NCBI RefSeq assembly: GCF_005843925.1
Contig: NZ_VCBC01000004.1
Coordinates: 248,001 to 312,000 of the forward strand
Direction of reading: 5' to 3'
Origin: Thalassotalea litorea
Lineage (GTDB): Bacteria; Pseudomonadota; Gammaproteobacteria; Enterobacterales; Alteromonadaceae
DNA: 64,000 nt
Part shown: positions 55,169 to 64,000 of the stretch, one piece after another
How positions within the stretch are numbered: the first letter of the stretch is position 1
Layout of the letters: each line of letters begins with the position of its first letter
Notes under the pieces: model-generated
What the model was told of the DNA's origin: nothing
Seen by the model: only the letters and a program-made list of their open reading frames with translations
The model's database searches: none
Program-made: the position numbers and the translations under genes

Positions 55169-55690
55169 TTATGCTTGTAGATCAATGATTTCTTGTAGAA
55201 TTTGCTGACACCATTGATCAATTCTCTGCTCAGTTAAGTCATATTGGCATTCATCGTCCAGCGGTAAACCAACAAAAAACTCCTGATCTTCGGTCAGCGC
55301 TTTTGAGGCACTAAACTCATACCCTTCATTTGGCCAATATCCAATAAGGCTTGGCCCTCTTACGATCACTTGCTCGTGCAACATGCCTAATGCATCTTGA
55401 AACCACTCACCATAACCTTGTTGATCACCCAATCCATAAAGTGCAACAACTTTGTCGGTTAAGTTAAGCTTTTCGATATCGTCCCAGCTCGATTCCCAGT
55501 CTTCCTGCAATTCGCCGAAATCCCAGGTGGATATGCCAAAAATAATAATGTCGTAATCTTCGCACTGTGATAGTGGCACGTCTTTAATATCAAAAATATC
55601 GACCAAGTCTGCGCCGATTGCCGCCTGTATTTTCTCGGCAGCCATTTCGGTATAACAGGTTGTTGAGCCGTAAAATAAGCCTATTTTCAT
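55169..55690 (-). CDS. fldB: flavodoxin FldB
   Basis: A 173-residue FMN electron carrier, the same length as E. coli FldB. The phosphate-binding loop is GLFYGSTTCYTEM, and FGISTWDFGELQEDWESSWDD and ALYGLGDQQGYGEWFQDALGMLHE form the flavin and cofactor-side loops. The GSTTCYTE form with Cys separates it from FldA. A TTG two codons upstream is an alternative start. In E. coli it lies beside xerD-dsbC-recJ; here xerD is missing. Confidence 0.93.
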   Translation of the reverse strand: MKIGLFYGSTTCYTEMAAEKIQAAIGADLVDIFDIKDVPLSQCEDYDIIIFGISTWDFGELQEDWESSWDDIEKLNLTDKVVALYGLGDQQGYGEWFQDALGMLHEQVIVRGPSLIGYWPNEGYEFSASKALTEDQEFFVGLPLDDECQYDLTEQRIDQWCQQILQEIIDLQA

Positions 55691-55900
55691 GGTCAAAGAC
55701 AGTAACGGGGAAAATTTGCGGCGATTTTAACAAGATCATAGCCGTCATGCCATATTTTCTGTTGGCTGGATAACAAAACACTATACTTGTTATAGCCGTA
55801 CCTTTTGCTAAAAAATCAAAAGGCTTGTAATTTTTATACATAGACAGTAATTTAGTTGGCCCTAATTCGGTCTATCCGAAGGTTAGTTTAGGAAATATAA

Positions 55901-56677
55901 GTGGACCTCTATATGACTTTTTTATCTCGTGCAGGGCACAAATTTGTGACCACTGCCTTGGCATTGATGACCTTGATGCTTACTACGACTGCAAGCGCTC
56001 AGGACTTATCCGTTGAGCAAATAAAAACGATTAAATCTCAGTTAACCAAACTCGGACTCAATGCCGACACGGTAACCGCGTCGCCAATGGATGGTCTGGT
56101 GGAAGTGTTCACCGATCAAGGCCTTTTCTACACCAGTATCGATGGCAGCTATCTCATTCAGGGCAAGGTTTACGACATATCAGGTTCACAAATTTCCAGC
56201 CTAACCGAAGAGACTTTGGCGAAAGTCCGCGTTGACGGTATGGATGAATTCGAACAATCCATGATCGTATTTCCAGCGAAGAAAGAGCAATATCAGGTGA
56301 CGGTTTTTACCGATTTAACTTGTGGTTATTGTCGGAAGTTGCATCAGCAAATCGACGAATTTAACGATCTTGGCATCACGGTACGTTATTTAGCGTTTCC
56401 AAGAGGCGGGATTGGTAGTCAGTCTTATGAAGATATTCGTTCGGTGTGGTGTAGCAATGATCAACAAAAAGCGATGACAGATGCCAAAGGCGGAGCGCAG
56501 GTACAGCAAAAAATCTGTGCGCAACCGGTTGCCGAGCAATATGAATTTGGTCGTAAAATCGGTGTGAATGGCACTCCTGCAATTATGTTGGAAGATGGCA
56601 ACATGCTACCGGGTTACAAAACCCCGCAACAGTTGCAGCAAATATTGCGTAGCATGCCAACCGCCAAAGCCGGTTAA
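55901..56677 (+). CDS. dsbC: thiol:disulfide isomerase DsbC
   Basis: A 258-residue periplasmic protein-disulfide isomerase. It has a signal peptide (about 1-33, ending TASA), an N-terminal dimerisation domain (about 35-110), and a thioredoxin domain with active site CGYC (Cys141, Cys144) and cis-Pro in GVNGTPAIM. A second Cys pair (WCSNDQ...KICAQ) is the structural disulfide. An AGGAA box sits 6 bases before the GTG; the ATG at 55913 would be too far from it. It is followed by recJ, as in E. coli. Confidence 0.94.
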   Translation: MDLYMTFLSRAGHKFVTTALALMTLMLTTTASAQDLSVEQIKTIKSQLTKLGLNADTVTASPMDGLVEVFTDQGLFYTSIDGSYLIQGKVYDISGSQISSLTEETLAKVRVDGMDEFEQSMIVFPAKKEQYQVTVFTDLTCGYCRKLHQQIDEFNDLGITVRYLAFPRGGIGSQSYEDIRSVWCSNDQQKAMTDAKGGAQVQQKICAQPVAEQYEFGRKIGVNGTPAIMLEDGNMLPGYKTPQQLQQILRSMPTAKAG

Positions 56678-56781
56678 GCCCTCACCACAATTTCACCAAA
56701 ATCTACCCTGGAATACGCATTAACTCGAATCGTATTCCATGGTATTCTGCTTGCACTCTTATCTAAATACGCCTCAGCCTA

Positions 56782-58512
56782 ATGCCGAAAACCATTCGTC
56801 GTCGTCCAGCACTTACCAATCCTGTGGTTAATTTGCCCGTGGATCCTTTGATTCAGAACTTATATCTCAGTCGAGGTGTGGAAAGTGAACAAGAACTGGA
56901 TATGGCATTAAAGGCGTTGCACAGTCCTGCCTTAATGAAGGATTTATTCAGTGCCGCAACTTTGTTATTTAATGCCATTAATACCGGTAAACGTATTATC
57001 GTTGTTGGCGATTTTGATGCTGACGGTGCGACCAGCACTGCGGTGATGATGGAAGGTTTGGCGTTGCTTGGTAGCGAAAATCACGATTATTTAGTGCCGA
57101 ATCGGTTTGAATATGGTTATGGGCTCACGCCGGAAATTGCCCAGTTGGCATTGGCCAAAGGCGCACAATTATTAATTACAGTCGATAATGGCATTAGTTG
57201 TACCCAAGGGGTTAAAGTGGCCAAAGACGGGGGCGCTCAAGTCATCGTTACTGATCACCATCTACCGGGCGAATCATTGCCTGACGCTGACGCGATTGTA
57301 AATCCAAACCAACGAGATTGTGAATTTCCCAGCAAGTCCATTGCCGGCGTCGGTGTCGCGTTTTATCTGTTGTTGGCGCTACGCAAAAAGATGCGCGAGG
57401 ACAATTGGTTGCAGCAACGGGGTCTGGCTGAACCCAATCTTGCACAATTGCTGGATTTGGTTGCGTTAGGCACGGTTGCCGATGTGGTCACCTTAGATCA
57501 AAACAATCGAATCTTAGTATCCCAGGGGATCAAGCGTATTCGTTCAGGTTTGACTCGCCCGGGGATCAGCGCTTTGTTCGAAGTGGCCAAGAAAAACCCG
57601 CAACGTATTCAAGCCAGTGATTTTGGCTTTGCCCTCGGGCCTCGCTTAAACGCTGCGGGACGTTTGGATGATATGGCCCTTGGTATTCAGTGTTTACTGG
57701 CACAAGACCTAAATCAGGCTCGGGTGATTGCGATGGAGCTTGATCATTTAAATAAAGCCCGACGTGAGATCGAGCAGGGGATGCAAGAAGAAGCTGAGCG
57801 GGTGTTAACACAATTGGATTTTAGTGGGGAATCGCTGCCTTCCGGCATTGCCCTGTATCGAGATGACTGGCACCAAGGGGTGATTGGTATTGTTGCCGGT
57901 CGAATCAAGGAAAAATATCACCGCCCGACGATTGTATTTGCCGGAGGCAGTGACGGGGAAATAAAAGGCTCCGCGCGCTCCATTCCAGGATTGCATATTC
58001 GTGATTTACTGGAGCATATTGATTCTCAACACCCAGGTTTAATTATGAAATTTGGTGGTCATGCCATGGCCGCCGGTTTATCTATCGAAGAAGCGGATTT
58101 CGCTAGGTTTCAGACCTTGTTCGATCAATTGGCCAATCAATGGTTAACCCAGGATATGCTGGAAAATAGCGTATTATCTGACGGCCCCTTGTCCTTGCCA
58201 CAAATGAGTGAACAACACTGTGAATTAATCGAAAGTGCCGGTCCATGGGGGCAAAACTTTCCAGAGCCGATATTTGACAATATATTTGAGTTAGTTCAGC
58301 AACGGCTATTATCGGGTAAACATTTGAAAATGGTGCTGCGTTTTGAAGATCAGGTTTTCGATGCGATCGCTTTTAATATCGACCCCAATATTTGGCCTGA
58401 TGAACAGATCCGATTTGTGCATCTGGCATACAAACTCGATATTAATGAGTTTCGTGGTAAGCGCAATTTACAACTCATGGTTGAGCATATTGAACCGGCT
58501 TCAGCGCAATGA
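56782..58512 (+). CDS. recJ: single-stranded-DNA-specific exonuclease RecJ
   Basis: A 576-residue 5'-3' single-strand exonuclease for recombination and repair. DHH-family metal motifs are GDFDADGATSTA, DNGISC and VTDHHLPGE; DHHA1 carries GGHAMAAGLSIEEADF, and an OB-type domain ends the protein. Length matches E. coli RecJ (577). It lies 104 bp after dsbC. Confidence 0.96.
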   Translation: MPKTIRRRPALTNPVVNLPVDPLIQNLYLSRGVESEQELDMALKALHSPALMKDLFSAATLLFNAINTGKRIIVVGDFDADGATSTAVMMEGLALLGSENHDYLVPNRFEYGYGLTPEIAQLALAKGAQLLITVDNGISCTQGVKVAKDGGAQVIVTDHHLPGESLPDADAIVNPNQRDCEFPSKSIAGVGVAFYLLLALRKKMREDNWLQQRGLAEPNLAQLLDLVALGTVADVVTLDQNNRILVSQGIKRIRSGLTRPGISALFEVAKKNPQRIQASDFGFALGPRLNAAGRLDDMALGIQCLLAQDLNQARVIAMELDHLNKARREIEQGMQEEAERVLTQLDFSGESLPSGIALYRDDWHQGVIGIVAGRIKEKYHRPTIVFAGGSDGEIKGSARSIPGLHIRDLLEHIDSQHPGLIMKFGGHAMAAGLSIEEADFARFQTLFDQLANQWLTQDMLENSVLSDGPLSLPQMSEQHCELIESAGPWGQNFPEPIFDNIFELVQQRLLSGKHLKMVLRFEDQVFDAIAFNIDPNIWPDEQIRFVHLAYKLDINEFRGKRNLQLMVEHIEPASAQ

Positions 58513-58620
58513 TTCTCGACGGATATGCAGCGGCGAAATTTTCTGCGTTTTTTTAACGGTTAAGCCGTCTTAGCGGTGTATTCCATTGTCGTGATACGCT
58601 ACAATGCCCGACTATTTTGC

Positions 58621-58780
58621 GTTATACCGACTACGATAGGTATTGGCTCAATTTAGAATGTCAGTTGAGAGGGCCGTTTGTCATTGATGAAATTGATGAC
58701 CTATCTTGTATCTATGGCCTTGTCGGAACCATTCTAAATTTCTGCTAAATGAGCGAACCGCTGGCGTTATTGGTATGACA
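58621..58780. repeat. imperfect inverted-repeat element between recJ and prfB
   Basis: Arms AATTTAGAATG (58650-58660) and CATTCTAAATT (58730-58740) pair perfectly. GCTCA before the left arm pairs again with TGAGC after the right one. The outer ends read TATACC (58623-58628) and GGTATG (58772-58777), similar to the ends of the miniature element at 36502-36778. It is non-coding; probably a degenerate MITE or repeat. Confidence 0.5.
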
Positions 58781-58811
58781 TGTGAACAAACCGAGAACTT
58801 TTTAATTAGCA

Positions 58812-59910
58812 ATGTTTGAAACCAATCCTATATTGAATAAATTAAAAGATATCCGCGAACGCACTGATTTGCTTCGGGGGTACCTTTGACTACGATCACA
58901 AATCAGAGCGCCTGGTCGAAGTCAATCGCGAGCTTGAATTGCCGGATGTCTGGAATGAACCTGAGCGGGCGCAAGCACTAGGGAAGGAGCGTTCTTCTCT
59001 GGAGTTGGTGGTAAAAACCATCAATGACATGGTCACCGGTTGTGAAGATGTCGAAGGACTCGTCGAACTCGCGGTTGAAGAAGAGGATGAAGAAACCTTT
59101 TTGGATGCCGAATCAGAAGTTGTCGATCTCGAAGCTCAATTAGCGAAGTTAGAATTTCACCGTATGTTTGCCGGTCCTCAGGATGGCAATGATTGTTATC
59201 TTGATATTCAATCGGGTTCAGGTGGCACAGAGGCTCAGGATTGGGCAAGTATGCTGATGCGTATGTATTTGCGTTGGGGTGATGCACACGGATTTAAAGT
59301 CGATGTTATCGAAGAAACCGATGGCGATGTTGCCGGTATCAAAGGGTGTACGTTGAAATTTTCCGGTGAATACGCGTATGGCTGGTTACGCACCGAAACC
59401 GGTGTACACCGCTTAGTGCGTAAGTCACCGTTTGACTCTAATGCGCGTCGTCATACATCGTTTGCGTCTGCATTCATCTATCCGGAAATCGATGACAGCA
59501 TTGAAATTGATATCAATCCTGCCGATTTACGAATCGACACATTCCGGGCATCTGGAGCCGGTGGTCAGCACGTGAACAAAACCGATTCTGCGATACGTAT
59601 CACCCACGAACCCACAGGCGCTGTGGTCCAGTGTCAAAGTGATCGCTCGCAACATAAAAATAAAGCTCAGGCAATGAAGCTATTGAAAGCAAAACTGTAT
59701 GAGTTGGAAATGCAAAAGCAAAACGAAGACAAGCAAGTCCTCGAAGACGGAAAATCCGATATTGGCTGGGGAAGTCAAATTCGCTCCTACGTATTGGATG
59801 ATAGCCGGATTAAAGATTTACGCACCGGAGTTGAGAGTCGTAACACCCAAGCGGTACTCGACGGTGGTTTAGACCAATTTATTGAAGCCAGCCTGAAGTC
59901 TGGCCTGTAA
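58812..59910 (+). CDS. prfB: peptide chain release factor 2, with programmed +1 frameshift
   Basis: RF2 of 365 residues, read as 25 codons from the ATG at 58812, then a +1 shift at an in-frame TGA (58887-58889), then the frame to 59910. It ends translation at UGA and UAA. Seen are the stop-recognition SPF motif ([11 protein letters not shown]) and the catalytic GGQ ([16 protein letters not shown]). The total length equals that of E. coli RF2. The segment from 58939 alone would look like a gene starting at TTG, which is wrong. lysS follows 13 bp downstream, as in E. coli. Confidence 0.97.
58871..58890 (+). promoter_or_regulatory. prfB autoregulatory frameshift site
   Basis: The site has the Shine-Dalgarno-like CGGGGG (58875-58880), three bases, then the slippery CTT with TGA and C following. 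When RF2 is scarce the ribosome pauses at UGA and slips forward. The usual box is AGGGGG, so the first base differs. Confidence 0.95.
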
Positions 59911-59923
59911 CTGAGAAGTGACA

Positions 59924-61462
59924 ATGACTGATATTGCCAAAGATGAAAACAAACTAATTGCTGAGCGTCGTGCCAAATTAGCGGCGATTCGCGACAACTG
60001 TTCAGCGAATGGACACCCGAATGATTTTGACCGAGAGCATTATGCCGCGGATATTCAATCAGCTCATGGTGATATGGACAAAGAAGCGCTGGAACAAGCG
60101 GATCTGCAATATGCAGTTGCTGGCCGAATTATGGCGAAACGCGGTCCTTTCCTGGTATTACAGGATATGTCTGGGCGCATTCAGGCCTATGCGGATAAAA
60201 CCGTACAAAAAGACATTAAACAACGCTGGGGCATGTTGGATATCGGCGACATTATTGGTGTCAAAGGGAAATTACACAAGTCAGGCAAAGGCGATCTTTA
60301 CGTCAATATGGAAGAGTATGCGCTATTGACTAAATCGTTGCGCCCATTACCCGAGAAATTCCATGGCTTGTCAGATCAAGAAACCAAGTATCGTCAGCGT
60401 TACGTCGACTTGATCATCAATCAGGAAACGCGTGATACTTTCCAGGTGCGCTCAAAAATCGTCAACGGTATACGCAAGTTTCTAACCGAACGCAATTATA
60501 TGGAAGTGGAAACACCGATGTTGCAAACCATTCCTGGTGGTGCAACGGCGAAACCGTTTGAAACGTTCCACAATGCGTTAGATATCGACATGTTCTTGCG
60601 TATCGCGCCGGAACTTTACCTTAAGCGCTTGGTTGTTGGCGGTTTCGAACGAGTCTTTGAAATCAACCGTAACTTCCGTAATGAAGGTCTGTCGACCCGT
60701 CACAACCCTGAATTCACCATGATTGAATTCTATCAGGCATATGCAACCTATGAAGATTTAATGAATCTGACCGAAGAAATGTTGCGTACGCTGGCCCAAG
60801 ATGTAATGGGTAATACAGTGATCCGCAATACCGTGAAAAATTCTGACGGTGAGGTTGTTGAAGAGAAATTCTATGACTTTGGCAAGCCGTTCACTCGCAT
60901 GTCGATGATGGATGCCATTATGACCCATGCACCAGAATTGGATGAAGCGGTGATTCGCAACCCGGAAGAACGCTTTGACGACTTAAAAGCAATTGCTCGC
61001 AAAGTCGGCGTCAAAGAGCCATTAGGTGAAAACGTTTGGGGCGCCGGTAAGTACATCTGCGAGATTTTTGAAGAAGTGGCGGAACACAAATTGGATCAGC
61101 CGACGTTTATCACTGAATATCCATGGGAAGTATCGCCATTAGCACGTCGTAACGATGACAATGCGTTCATTACGGACCGCTTCGAATTCTTTGTTGGTGG
61201 CCGCGAATTGGCAAATGGTTTCTCTGAGCTTAACGATGCCGAAGATCAGGCTGCACGTTTTAAAAAGCAAGTCGAAGAGAAAGATGCTGGCGATGATGAA
61301 GCAATGCACTTTGATGAAGATTACATCACCGCATTGGAATACGGCCTGCCGCCAACGGCGGGTGAAGGTATTGGTATCGATCGCTTGGTGATGTTGTTTA
61401 CCGACTCACCGACGATTAAAGACGTAATTTTATTCCCGCATATGCGACCACTTGCGGAATAA
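59924..61462 (+). CDS. lysS: lysyl-tRNA synthetase
   Basis: A 512-residue class II synthetase. It has an N-terminal OB-fold anticodon-binding domain (about 55-150, [25 protein letters not shown]) and a catalytic core with motif 2 ([24 protein letters not shown]) and motif 3 ([13 protein letters not shown]). The open frame has a GTG at 59918; the ATG at 59924 has GAGAAG 6 bases upstream. It is cotranscribed with prfB and ended by a strong terminator. Confidence 0.97.
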   Translation: MTDIAKDENKLIAERRAKLAAIRDNCSANGHPNDFDREHYAADIQSAHGDMDKEALEQADLQYAVAGRIMAKRGPFLVLQDMSGRIQAYADKTVQKDIKQRWGMLDIGDIIGVKGKLHKSGKGDLYVNMEEYALLTKSLRPLPEKFHGLSDQETKYRQRYVDLIINQETRDTFQVRSKIVNGIRKFLTERNYMEVETPMLQTIPGGATAKPFETFHNALDIDMFLRIAPELYLKRLVVGGFERVFEINRNFRNEGLSTRHNPEFTMIEFYQAYATYEDLMNLTEEMLRTLAQDVMGNTVIRNTVKNSDGEVVEEKFYDFGKPFTRMSMMDAIMTHAPELDEAVIRNPEERFDDLKAIARKVGVKEPLGENVWGAGKYICEIFEEVAEHKLDQPTFITEYPWEVSPLARRNDDNAFITDRFEFFVGGRELANGFSELNDAEDQAARFKKQVEEKDAGDDEAMHFDEDYITALEYGLPPTAGEGIGIDRLVMLFTDSPTIKDVILFPHMRPLAE

Positions 61463-61480
61463 ACGTTCGATAAATTGATT

Positions 61481-61511
61481 AAAAAAGGGAACCGAATGGT
61501 TCCCTTTTTTT
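61481..61511 (+). terminator. rho-independent terminator after lysS
   Basis: A 7-bp stem GGGAACC/GGTTCCC with loop GAAT (61487-61504), extended by A/T pairs, is followed by seven T bases. It lies 18 bp after the lysS stop codon. Confidence 0.95.
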
Positions 61512-61580
61512 ATGCTTGCTAAATTCGCGACTATTCTTAATGCATCCAGAAGAAAAGCCTTTGCATTGCATTAAATACCG

Positions 61581-62252
61581 ATGAGCCAATCTAAAATCCT
61601 TGTCCTTTTTGCCCACCCTTCTTTACATCGTTCAGAGGCTAATGCACCGATATTTCAACAGGCGTGTGAATTTGATTTTGTTACAGCGGTCGATTTGTAC
61701 GCGGAATATCCGCGCCTTAATATCGATATCGATAGAGAGCAACAGCGACTACTTGCCCATGATATCGTGATTTTTCAGTTTCCAATCTATTGGTACTCGA
61801 CCCCCGCGATTTTAAAAGAGTGGCAGGATTTGGTGCTCGAATACGGGTTTGCTTATGGGCAAGATGGCAATCAGCTTAAAGGTAAGACTTTTCTTTGCGC
61901 GGTGACCGCAGGCGGCAGTGTCGAGGCCTATCGTCAAGGGGGGCATAATAATTTTACTGTCAGAGAGTTATTTCGTCCTTTGGAACAAACCGCCATTATG
62001 ACTGGCATGCATTATCTGCCGCCTTTAACACTTTTTGGTAGTCGTACCGCGACCGATGAGAATCGTCTGCCACTGCATTTACAACATTGGACGACGACTT
62101 TGGATATGCTGCACGAGGGGCAGATTGATATTCAGCGGGCGGATAGTTTTATTACATTAAATGATTACCTTACGGATAAAACTATGGGAATAGAAAAGTA
62201 CCATAGTAAGGAAGTTGGCCCAGATAATTTGGAGCAGGAGGACAACCGATGA
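61581..62252 (+). CDS. kefG: KefG-like NAD(P)H oxidoreductase, ancillary to K+ efflux
   Basis: A 223-residue cytoplasmic flavodoxin-fold quinone reductase like KefG/KefF, which bind and activate KefB/KefC. Marks are ILVLFAHPSLHRSEAN at the N terminus and IVIFQFPIYWYSTPAILKEWQDLVLEYGFAYG for FMN and partner contacts, plus CAVTAGGSVEAYRQGGHNNFTV. It is longer than E. coli KefG (183) by a C-terminal tail. Its stop overlaps the start of the antiporter gene (ATGA), supporting a two-part efflux system. Confidence 0.88.
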   Translation: MSQSKILVLFAHPSLHRSEANAPIFQQACEFDFVTAVDLYAEYPRLNIDIDREQQRLLAHDIVIFQFPIYWYSTPAILKEWQDLVLEYGFAYGQDGNQLKGKTFLCAVTAGGSVEAYRQGGHNNFTVRELFRPLEQTAIMTGMHYLPPLTLFGSRTATDENRLPLHLQHWTTTLDMLHEGQIDIQRADSFITLNDYLTDKTMGIEKYHSKEVGPDNLEQEDNR

Positions 62253-64000
62253 CGGGGTATTTTGTACAGGCATTCATTTATCTGATTGCTGCCGTGATTG
62301 CCGTTCCCCTTGCCAAAAAATTCGGTTTAGGGTCGGTGTTAGGATACCTGATTGCCGGTGTTATTATCGGTCCGGTAACCGGTTTGGTGGGTAAAGAAAC
62401 GGTAACAATCCAACATTTCGCTGAGTTTGGCGTGGTGATGATGCTGTTTTTGGTGGGTCTTGAACTCGAACCAAAAATGCTTTGGCAAATGCGGCATCGA
62501 TTGCTAGGACTTGGTGGATTACAGGTGGCCTTAACAACTGGCCTTATTACAATAATTGCCATGGTGTTTGGTCAGCCTTGGCAAACGGCATTGGCGATAG
62601 GCTTGATTTTTTCACTGTCTTCGACAGCCATCGTACTACAAACGTTTAATGAGAAAGGTCTTAGCAAAACGCAAGGAGGGCAAAATGCGTTCTCTGTTTT
62701 GTTAATGCAGGATATCGCTGTCATTCCTATGTTGGCATTTATTCCGATGCTGGCACTACCAGAAATTGCAGACGCGGCTGCTTCACTTAAAGAGGCAAGT
62801 GAGCACCATCAAGAGTTGAGTTTAGTCTCGGGGTTACCAAGCTGGGCTTACGCTCTGGCGATTCTTGCTAGCATTGTTGGCGTGATCGTTACCGGCCACT
62901 ATCTCAGTAGACCCTTATTTCATTATGTTGCAAGCTCGCATTTGCGTGAAATTTTTGTCGCAACAGCGTTGATGCTTGTGGTGGGGATTGCCGCACTTAT
63001 GTCTTTGGTAGGACTGTCACCGGCGTTAGGGACGTTTTTAGCGGGTGTAGTGCTCGCGAATAGTGAATTTAAACACGAACTCGAGTCCAATATCGAACCG
63101 TTTAAGGGGCTATTACTCGGACTTTTTTTTATCACCGTCGGGGCCGGGATCAATTTTTCCATTTTTGCGGATAATCTTGTGGTTATCCTCGGCCTGACGT
63201 TATTGGTCATGTTATCTAAAGCGGCAATTTTATGGTTGCTGGCAATGATTTTTAAAATTAACAACAGTGATCGCTGGTTGTTTGCACTAAGCCTCGCGCA
63301 AGCCGGTGAATTTGGTTTTGTATTATTAAGCTTTACCATGGCCCAACATGTTATCGCCCCGGATGTAGCGGCTATTTTGCAGTTGGTCGTGGCGTTATCG
63401 ATGTTTTTAACCCCAGTGTTGTTTATCGCATTTGATAAAATCATTCTGCCGCGCTATCGCGACGCCATTAATCAGATGGAGTTTGATGATATTGATGATT
63501 GCGGTACCGTAATCATTGCGGGTGCTGGACGGTTTGGGCAAATAGTCAATCGGTTACTGGTCGCCAACGGTATCAAAACTGTTATGTTAGATCATGAAGC
63601 AACGCAAATTGAAAATATGCGTAGGATAGAGATTAAAAGCTATTTTGGTGATGCGACCCGGCCTGACCTTTTGCATACCGCAGGTATTGATGATGCACTA
63701 ATGTTTGTCGTGGCTATTGATAACATCGATAACTCGGTAGCGTTGACACATCATATAAAAAAATCCCACCCTAAGCTCACGGTTCTGTCACGTTCATTTG
63801 ATAAAGGCCATAGTTATGCACTGCGTCAGGCAGGAGCCGATTTTACCATCAATGAAACCTACCACTCCGCCTTGGAACTTGGTGCCGAAGTTATGCGTAA
63901 AGCGGGGCTGCACCCATTTTTTGTGGAGCATAAAAAAACGTTATTTGCACAAGTTGAGCAAGACGCTTCCGATGACTTGTATCAAAAATGGTCAAATAGT
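62249..64000 (+). CDS. KefB/KefC-type glutathione-regulated K+/H+ antiporter (3' end outside window)
   Basis: A CPA2 antiporter read in one open frame for 584 codons to the window end without a stop. It begins at the ATG that overlaps the upstream stop. The membrane part (about 1-390) has GSVLGYLIAGVIIGP, FLVGLELEPKMLW, ALAIGLIFSLSSTAIVLQ and SPALGTFLAGVVLANSEFKHELESNIEPFKGLLLGLFFITVG, with about 12-13 helices. A RCK/TrkA-N domain follows (about 413-540), starting TVIIAGAGRFGQIVNRLL. In the Kef system glutathione keeps the channel closed and glutathione adducts of toxic electrophiles open it. The C-terminal end is not visible. Confidence 0.93.
   Translation, partial: MTGYFVQAFIYLIAAVIAVPLAKKFGLGSVLGYLIAGVIIGPVTGLVGKETVTIQHFAEFGVVMMLFLVGLELEPKMLWQMRHRLLGLGGLQVALTTGLITIIAMVFGQPWQTALAIGLIFSLSSTAIVLQTFNEKGLSKTQGGQNAFSVLLMQDIAVIPMLAFIPMLALPEIADAAASLKEASEHHQELSLVSGLPSWAYALAILASIVGVIVTGHYLSRPLFHYVASSHLREIFVATALMLVVGIAALMSLVGLSPALGTFLAGVVLANSEFKHELESNIEPFKGLLLGLFFITVGAGINFSIFADNLVVILGLTLLVMLSKAAILWLLAMIFKINNSDRWLFALSLAQAGEFGFVLLSFTMAQHVIAPDVAAILQLVVALSMFLTPVLFIAFDKIILPRYRDAINQMEFDDIDDCGTVIIAGAGRFGQIVNRLLVANGIKTVMLDHEATQIENMRRIEIKSYFGDATRPDLLHTAGIDDALMFVVAIDNIDNSVALTHHIKKSHPKLTVLSRSFDKGHSYALRQAGADFTINETYHSALELGAEVMRKAGLHPFFVEHKKTLFAQVEQDASDDLYQKWSNS

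Noticed and set aside
1..64000. CRISPR array, tRNA or rRNA genes, prophage, full insertion sequence
   Set aside because: No regularly spaced repeats, no cloverleaf-like or rRNA-like stretches noticed, and no transposase, integrase or phage structural gene seen.

Overview
The window is a piece of a gammaproteobacterial chromosome, most likely a marine Alteromonadales (Colwelliaceae or Alteromonadaceae, Thalassotalea-like). The basis is inference from gene content: a laminarin locus, TonB-receptor/tryptophan-halogenase/SapC sets, a proteobacterial sortase-type two-component pair (PdsR/PdsS), the dsbC-recJ-prfB-lysS order known from E. coli, and RMF, FldB, SrmB and DUF3545 proteins. No rRNA, tRNA, CRISPR array, prophage or complete insertion sequence was seen.

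Layout. 0-7 kb: a small CBM48 protein; the PdsS/PdsR two-component pair, divergent from the OmpA-like pdsO; a small membrane protein with an ECF sigma factor and a probable partner; and an unknown membrane-anchored protein. The promoters of pdsO and the unknown gene share an almost identical two-box arrangement. The class GN sortase and its VIT/VWA target that usually accompany pdsRSO are not here. 7-15 kb: a beta-1,3-glucan (laminarin) locus with a LacI regulator, GH1, sugar MFS transporter, GH3 lipoprotein and GH16 laminarinase lipoprotein. 15-23 kb: TonB receptor, two flavin halogenase-like proteins, SapC and a cupin-8 protein. A LacI-type operator before the receptor matches one between GH1 and the transporter, suggesting a single regulon. 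23-33 kb: an exported ADP-ribosylglycohydrolase-fold protein, a DUF1254-like protein, HmgA, a YbbN-like co-chaperone, MsrA, a DUF3820 protein, and a GH20 hexosaminidase with a NagR-like palindrome.

33-44 kb is a molybdenum block: rmf, modABC, a miniature inverted-repeat element, mobA, moaA behind a candidate Moco riboswitch, then napEFDABC. Molybdate uptake, cofactor synthesis and a Mo enzyme thus lie close together. A hexamer tandem repeat and a REP-like hairpin lie between moaA and nap. 44.6-56 kb: tmcA, an ABC-2 exporter, a FabH-like synthase, TrhA, a DUF3545 protein, transaldolase, yaaA, srmB, fldB. 56-64 kb: dsbC, recJ, prfB (with the programmed +1 frameshift), lysS, then a KefG-like protein and a KefB/C-type antiporter cut by the window edge. 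xerD, which separates fldB from dsbC in E. coli, is absent.

The calls rest on reading motifs and remembered families. No database search was run. Several starts were moved from the longest open frame to an ATG with a better ribosome binding site.
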